Made by a program: the position numbers and the translations under genes
Shown here: in pieces, positions 25,901 to 34,900 of the stretch
Layout of the letters: the number at the start of each line of letters is the position of its first letter
Numbering within the stretch: position 1 is the stretch's first letter
Notes under the pieces: model-generated
Database searches by the model: none
The model's input: only the letters and a program-made list of their open reading frames with translations
Told to the model about the DNA's origin: nothing
NCBI GenBank assembly: GCA_903813345.2
Contig: CAIIXF020000001.1
Coordinates: 44,907,885 to 44,971,884, forward strand
From: Owenia fusiformis
Taxonomy: Eukaryota > Annelida > Polychaeta > Sabellida > Oweniidae
Length of the DNA: 64,000 nucleotides
Reading direction: 5' to 3'

Positions 25901-28900
25901 GGGGTACGTGGACTTTGGTTCGATGCAAGGTGAATGCATTAACAATGCATCTTGTTGCAGTGACGGTTACACACTCGCACTGTGGTTGAATGTAACCATC
26001 GACGACAACAGAGCTAATATTGCACTTCTTGGCTCCAACCCACTAAAGATGACTTTTGAAGGTAGAAACTTAAAAGTATCAATCATCACACCAAAGAAGA
26101 GGTGGTATGCGTCATTTAAGCTATCAAATAAGGTCTGGACTCACGTTGTAGTGACATGGGAGGACGCAGATGGTCTCACACTTTACGTCAATGGGTCAGC
26201 AAGAGACCCAGTGCGTCGCTGGAAACATGAAGCGGCATCGCCGAATAATCAATTCCATTTTGGACCTCCAGTGGGTAATGGGAGTGAGAAAGATATTATC
26301 CAAGTCGATGAAATGCTTATGTGGAATGTGAGAAAGACTGACGCTGAAATAACAGCATTATTTGAGACATACACGGGTAGGGCATAAATCAAATCTTATA
26401 AACTGCACGAATTAATATATTTGTGATATACTACTGTACCTATGTATTGCAGAGAATTTACTTGTACATGGGGACAAATCAAGGATTTAAGCCTTGTACT
26501 CGGTGCATTGTGTGCTGAACCATTCAACGAAGATGTTGTTTCCAAATCTTTGCATGACCCCGCAGAGGGAATGCAAAGTTTAGGGAACAACATCTGAGTG
26601 GAATGAAGCAGCCACAATGCATGAGTCTTGGGCTTAAATTCTTTTCACACATTGCAAAATATTTTCTATAAGATCACCTAAAAGATACAAAATCACTAAA
26701 AGAACACATTTTCAATGAAACCTTTTGCAAGGGTCAAATGTTGGAAAACTCAATTTCAATCTCAATAGCTTAGCAACTGTAGACAACAAATTCGTTATTG
26801 ATATTTCACACACTGTTCATTATGTGAATACTCTGTTCGGATTGCCTAGCCATGTGTGAATCACATTTCATTTATCTCTTAAAGTTCATAACAACATCAA
26901 CATTCCGAGTTGCTCATTGGATGATTCATCAACGCAGACAACGCCTCGGTTACCTCCAACTACGACCACAACTACACAAGCTACAACTCCAGCCGAGACA
27001 ACACGTCCTGCAATGTCCGGGACTACGCATACAGAGCCTTCTACAGATGAGCGTATAACAGGAGGATCTACAGTAGCTACTATTAACGTAACATACCCTG
27101 CACTGGTAGAAGATACTACTGGGGTGAATGAATCTCACCATATTCAAAGACGAGGTATATTATTTAAGCTGGAACACCATCAGCTCTCCTTTTACTTTAA
27201 CGTACTTACAAAGTATTAACATGGTTGATATTCCTGTTTTTATATTTTTGTTTTCCCGATTTACAGCTACTGACGGCTAGTTGGTTTTTAAATAAAGCAT
27301 CGATTCCAATATCTATTTCCTCACTTTTGCTTTTAACACAAGAGCAATGGATTGGGAATTTTGTACATATGCTTGACGAAAAATATCGTCCAAGTAACAA
27401 AAATGGAAACTAAATATGTGAATTTTGTTTTATTTTTTGAAAATCAATCTATCCACCAGTATATTATTATACTGTAATATTTTTTACAGCTTGAAGCCAA
27501 ATTATAGCTTCTAAATCGGAAGAATGGTGCGTCGAAGTAACTAGATGCGGTGGCCATGATTATATTTTATGGAAAACGTATCTGTTTGTGCGAAGCCTAA
27601 ACTATTTCAAGTGAAACAAATTATCTGATATTTTCTTGATTTTCAATATCTGATGTACTATCTAGTATACTCTCAATGATCTATGCTTAACCTTGAAAGC
27701 CCATGGCTTAACTATTAGAAATTAAATATGATATGAGTCATAATATTGTAGCATCTGGCGAAGATGATGTAATTGCGACTGATTATGTCACCGATGAATT
27801 GGACAACGAAGCGGGCGATGAGTTACATGAGAATGACGAACAGAAAGAGGAACTGTCATTGAATGAATTTCTAACGACAACAGCACACAATAAGGGGGAC
27901 CTTATATATAGGCAAGATAATACGTTCCTCAAATGTTATTTGGACATGTTGATTTGTATTGTCGACACAGAGTTTGATTATTTCCCGTTCTCTTTCTTTG
28001 TCTAACATCCTTCTTTTGGAACAGTTGCAGGTGGAAGGGAACTGAATGTTCTGCGTCTGATTTTGATGTTACATTGACTGACTTTGGAGTCTGCTATACT
28101 TTCAACCTGGAAGCAAGAAGCGAATTTGCAGTCAACGAATCAGGTATACTACATTTTCATATTTCCTTAAGCCATAATTATTGTTATTGTCTAAATATTG
28201 AATATGAAATACGATAAACAAATCCGCATACCTATAGCATTACTATTTCAAAGAGATAACTCAACATGGTTCTTGTTATTATATTGTAACTTTTTTTTAA
28301 AATGTTCAATATCATGAATGTGATGATATTTTAATTTATTGGTTAAGCTAATACCAGCCTTGTAGCCGATGAAACAGCAACCAAAGTATATCAACCAGGT
28401 GAAAAGCACGGTGGTGGAGATTGCATTCGATAATATAAATTTGAAGATTTTACAATAGAAATGGGCTCACTGTTTTCTTGTTTGACAAACGTCATGCATT
28501 TGAATACTTATGTATCTAAATGTATTCAAACACTTTTTGACAACCCGAATATACAGAATTGACCAAAATGGCTGACAGCATTAGAAAAAGATTTCACTTG
28601 ATACATTACTTTAGTTTGTCTACCTACAGAATGGCCATTGAATTTTCAGCAAAATGATGTTAATACTACTCCAAAACAACTACAAAAGTTAACTTCATTT
28701 TTCTAATGTTATCACATTTGGCCAGCCATGAAAACGCACGACTCTGCATCATCCAACCTTTGGTTTATCCAATATTGATATAAAAATACAGTGTTTTGAT
28801 AATACTGTTGACAGATGATCATTCATCTCTTGTCGCTGCATTAGAACACCCGGAAAAAATAAGACAGCCAGGTGAATGCATGTGCATTGTTGATGCTGAC

Positions 28901-31900
28901 ATCTTTATTGTTGAGAACTAATACCACCTTGCTATACTACTTAAAACACTTTCATTATTACTTTATGGATTGGTCACTCACAATATTAACTTACTTTTAT
29001 ATTTCTGATTGATAATATTTGATTATGTTTTTTTAATATACATGTAATTATTGATTTGCAATTTTGTATTTTGACATTGCTGCATTGGAACATCTTTTTA
29101 ACAATTTTGGCATGTTTTCAATATTATTGTAACATAATTGACACTGATGGTTTCTTGTTTAATAATTCTACTAATATTTCACACATTGTAGAATCATTTA
29201 TTCCAAGCAATACAAGTAATAATGCCGAGGAATTTATAACAGTGCACAATCCAGGTGAACAAGTCTCGAGATCATTAATACATTACACAGTCATGAAATT
29301 GACCACTTTACTTGTTATATCTATCTTTTATTGACTCTTTAGATGTCATGACCTGACATATTAGTCATACTACCCAGCACACTTTCTATCAGCATCTTTA
29401 AAAAGCTTAAAAGACATGACCTTGATTATTATGGTTGCAAAAATGTCAAGTAAATTGTTTGAAATATCGTTTCTCATTGGAAATTCCATAGCACAACTAA
29501 ATCTGTTTAATATATTGTAAATAGTTATACATTAATGTTCCAGCATTATTAACAACGGTGTGTGGGGCTATGGATGTGTGCTTCTACATACATGTATTTT
29601 TGGGTTTTAATATGATGCAACATTTAACTACATGCATATTTGAATGTGATTTATTAAGCTAATCGACTTTCTAAAAACGTTGTATTTGCATGTTTTGAGA
29701 TTCTAATTAAAATTCGAATAATGTCTAAAAAAGCACTGCACTTTCTGTGGTTTATAGAGATTTGCACAAGCTATAGCAGTGCATGCTATACTAATTAATT
29801 ATGTTTGGACATATATGTTTTGATTGAATCACATTATAAGTATATTTCAACGAACATTTTATAATCCTTTATTATCAATTCATTATTACGTACAATAGAA
29901 TGCAATATATTCGTACAATATGTTTACATTTCTTTAATTTTAAGATAGTTACTAATTTCTTCAAAAAGCCAGAATATGGCCATGCACAGTATAACTACAC
30001 GATTAATTTGCATGAATCTAATGATTTAAATGACCAAAAATACATGTTCGGAATTTTGCTGCATTCCTCAATTGAGTCACATGTTGTTCTCCAAACAGTA
30101 ATCACTCCTTCCTGACATTGTCTACATCTTCCAGTTTGCATAAAGAGTGCATTCATGTGCCTAGAAAAGACTGGTGAAAATTTTCTGAATTTTTTCACTG
30201 AATTTTCTTGTTTTTTATACATTTTATCAAAACATTCTTCTCTACATTCTTTCTAGGTACATTGGTGCACTAGTTGCTCAAAAGTGAGGGTTGCAGAAAA
30301 ATTCCGAACATGCACCCTGACCTGAAGTCATTTTCTTGTTACCTAATTATCAGGATTAATTGTCACCATCAATAATAGTTTGAAATTCATCATTATTATC
30401 AACGTCACTATTCTATTCTTATCTGTATGTTTTACGCTCGGTGAATCAAAAATCAGTCAAAACTACATTTGGAATTTTGGAGAGTGTGAAACCTATCCTC
30501 ATAGCATAGTGTTTTTGTGCTTTATTAGTATCACTCTTAATTGCACAACTACGTAACATATAGGTTTTCACTCATAAAGGATTATTTTTGATCGTTGCTG
30601 ACTTTTCTCATGATTACCATTACTAAATCTTGTTATGGTCTCTTATATAACTTTGTGATATAAGTGTACTTTGTGACCTTAGATCAACAGAATGTGTACT
30701 TTTTGATACACTGCTATTGTTTCATTTTGTGTGATATGATTTACACATCCTCCCTTAAGTACATCATTGGTCTTTTGATCTCCAATTACATCCTCAAGTA
30801 TATTATCAATACGGTTCCATATACCCATCCTTATATTTTTCTTTATTTTTCTCAAAAACTACTCTGCTTTATACATGTTACTTAAATGTATTTTTAAAAA
30901 GCTAAGTACATGTTGTAGGCACTAGTAATGGTCTCAGTCTAATCATCAATGTGGAGCAGTATGAGTACATGGTAGGGCCTAGAACAGATGCAGGGATAAA
31001 GGTATGGTAATATTTTAGTATTATTTCTTAAATTAGAGGGTATAGCATATGATTTCTAAAGTTTCGATATAGATTGTTACCCGTACCCAATTAGATATTA
31101 GAAAACTATATCAGAGAAAAATATTAATTTGTCTGTTGAAAGCCCATATAACCCTTCATGGTAAATGCTAATGGTTGAAAAGGGTCACTCTCTAACTGTT
31201 AAGTCGCTGTTCTAAAGTTGCATCCACAAATGTGACGTCAATGCCCATAACAAACTCTCCACCTTTTCTCCACCGAAGCATCGTACCATTATTTTAGTTT
31301 TATGCAAAAAAAGTCTGTTGCACAGGTATAGGCGTAGCCAAGGGGTGCGATCCCCCCAATAACCAATAAAAATAATATACTCATGAATATATAACCACAA
31401 ATGCCAAAGGGAAGGCTGACTAAAAACTTTAAAGAAACCCAACAAGAAAAGCAAACTGTAAGTGTAAATCTGTCATAAGAAAACTAGACCCTATATATCC
31501 CAAAACCATGATCTAACGTGAAAAGAAACAATGTCTAACATCCCCCTCCCCCCTCCAATCGAGAACCAATATCACAATCCAGGACCAGACCAAGGGATAT
31601 TTCATTCATACTGATGAAGTCATTACAATTCATTTTGAAGAAAATAGAAGAAGAAAGAGATAGAAGAAGAAAATTCAAGATTGATCTTAATTTTTTGGCT
31701 TGTTTATGCCACAATCGCACCCCCTGACTGAAACCGATATTTTTTGGGCGATCACAATCCCCCTGACTGAAAGCTTGCTACGCCCCTGACAGGAATTCAT
31801 ATTTTCTGTAAACTCAGAACCATTCATATAGAGCTACAAGAGCTACAAATACGTGAAGTGACAAGAAGATTATAGACGTACATATTTCCCCTTTGATGTC

Positions 31901-34900
31901 TCCAGTGTTAATCTCTGATAATTCACCTGACAATTGTGTTTTAGGTTCTTCTTCACAATCAGTCGGAAGTGCCAATGGTTACTGATATCGGCTTTGCCGT
32001 TGCACCCGGGATGCATTCCCTTGTTGCCGTAAAGAGAACCGAGGTATTAGGGCCGAGGCAATGCATTATTATATTATAATTTATCAGTTCCCATTTATTG
32101 TTTCTCAAAAGTAATTACAATGGTTCAATTATTCATTTTGTAAATATTGTCGATTTGTAATGTTGTTATATTTAAACTTTATATTCAAAATAAAATGATG
32201 AGAAGTAAAGACACAAAAATGGTACGTCTCTCATAATAAGGCAGACAAAAAGTAGAAAATGTAGAAATCATCAAAGAAATTGAATATTTTAGATACAATT
32301 TGGCACAATCAATTCACTATTTCATTTCAGTTCTTAAGTCTGTCTAAGCCATGGGGGACATGTAGTGAAAAAGAACTGGATTATTTCGATGACTATACTG
32401 TATCAAAGTGTATGATTGATTGCCAGACGAGATATGTTGTGGCGATATGTCACTGTAGGGCAGCGTATATGCCCCAGAAACACCATAGTAAGCCTTGTAT
32501 GTATCTTTACAAAAGCAGACCAACACTGGCCTGTGATTCGAATAACCTTTAGATGTAGTTAATTAATGAAATGACACATTTACTAAAGATTATCCCTTAT
32601 CACGTTAGCACCTTATCCCTGAAATGGATATGATTCTGCTATTTAGTTATATACATTTATAAAGTTTATAACATTATTCATATCAGTTTCATACAATAAT
32701 AATATTACAGATGAGCCGAGGATATGCAGTTTGGAAGAATACTTTGACTGTGTACTGCCTTCCTTACAGAATAGCACCAAGTTCATGGAAGTTAATTGTT
32801 CTTGCCCACAGCCATGTAAGAAAGTAGTATATGAGCCCCGACTCTCTTATGGTGCAATATCGAGCTTGAGTGTTAATAAATTACTTGATGAGCGCAACAT
32901 CAAGACCACTGAACTAAGAAATAAATATCACGAGGTACTAGATATTGTCCAACATGTAGATGAAGAAATTTGGGAAACTGACCAGCACATGTTTGAAAAT
33001 ATCATTAATGATTACAATCAGCTGGTTGATTACACTATTCATTTCTATGATAAGGATGAAGACAACAATCAACCGGTGAATGAAATTGTGTATAACGTCC
33101 AATCTGTTATAAAAACCTATGTCAGGGATTTAAATCTGACGTTTGCAAGACACGAGGAGTTCTTGAGCATCTACAGTAGGAGCTACAAAACTACAAATGA
33201 CACCCTCTATGAAGTTGCACATGACTTCCTCGAGTTAACCAGGTTGATATTTGAATCAGATGGACCCAAATTAGTAGAGTCGCTTCCTGGACTTACGCCG
33301 ACAGATTTAAGTGGAACTATCCGTAAGAATGTCCAACAGGCTGCCAGGAAAGGCAAAGACGTTGTCGATAAACTGTTGGCGTTTAGAGAAGCACTTGAGT
33401 CAGGGAGGCCACTAGATGAACAACTTCCTGATTATGAGTTATCAATGCTGCCAGGAACCATATATACATCTTATTCCAGCGTTGGCGGAACGGTAGATGA
33501 TTTCTTAGCAGATATGTGGCAGCTGTTGGATTTCTATTTTCCAAACATTGATGAAAAACTAAATCGTATTACCTCAACCGATTCGGTTATTCCAGTAGAG
33601 CTTACTGAGATATTTAACAGTTTCAACGCTGATGTGCTGGACAAGAGCATCAGCAAATTACTCCAAAGCTTAAATGACTTTTACAATAAGATTCATGCCA
33701 TGAAAATGTGGTATGAAAACTCACTAGAGGAGATCAAGCATGAAAATCAAACATTTTATGAACGGTTTGTTTTGAATAGAAACACTCTGTATGATCTAGC
33801 AATATACACAAAAAATATTACTCATCGCAAAGAAACACTTGGGAAATTGTACGGATCATATACTAAATCTGAAATCACCAAACTTAAATTAGCTGGTGGC
33901 TATTTTTCTGAATCTAGTATAAATGATGATATACTGTACATTGAAAACTTTGTGTCTTCATTTAAGACACGTGTTTTGGAGGAACTTTTACGAGAAATCA
34001 CGAACATCAATGAGCATCTCACATTGAAGTACCAAGCAATATTAACAAAGCTTGAGGAATTACAGGTATATTATGACAAAAAATTCGACTACTCACCAAA
34101 AATATTAAACATATGGAAAACTGTGAATGCATTGGGCCTTATTGATGAGAAAAATATGAACGACAGTGTTTTGTCGGAAAAAATGGCGGAGCATTTTCGT
34201 ACAAGTGTGTCTGCAGATATAGCACGGTTCGACACTGGTTTGCAGGAAAATGAACGTAACTTGATAGAGAGTCTTAACTTTGCCAAAGATAGAATGAAGC
34301 TTTATGTTGCTGCAAGTAAGATGGACGAGAACTTCGTAACGTAAGCTATATAATTGTTTTATGAGCAATATAAAATTGTAATTGAAAATAACCAAGAGAT
34401 TTAATTCTTCAACAGATAGTTATATATTGATCAAACAAAACCGGTCCTCTGATAAAATTAACTCATATTAAGTTTTCAGGACCTGAGAATTGGTATCCAA
34501 GTTACAAGTTCTCTTGAAATCAATGACTTTGATTACACAAAATATGCCTACGTTATTCATTACTATGATAAACGTGTGATCACAATGTCTACTGATCATT
34601 ATAAAATTCATTCTGGAAGGTATCTGTTACATGACTTCCTAAAATGAAGTTTGAATGCATATATCTGAGATATCATATATTGCAGGACAAATTTCTTATA
34701 CATGGACGTTTACTTTGCTGAATTGAGTTACCAAAAAGTTGAACAGAAAGAGGCGTTCACTTGGCAAATGCTCATCAGTAAGTTTGCTTCATTAATTAGC
34801 TCAAAGCATGACCTTGTTGCTTAGTTGACAAAACTAGAGTTAAAATAACTGAACATGTCTAGAGCTCTGTTCCTAAAAATTAATTTTTGATTCTGAAACT

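Noticed and set aside
26852-27058. Open frame overlapping the Thr-rich channel exon
   Set aside because: It is a shadow frame. Only the frame through 26885-27154 gives the Thr-rich stalk and the phase that fits its neighbours.
27263-27290. Acceptor 'tttacag' as the start of the next channel exon
   Set aside because: In the required phase it reads ATDG then a stop and would lose the whole channel core, which lies intact downstream.
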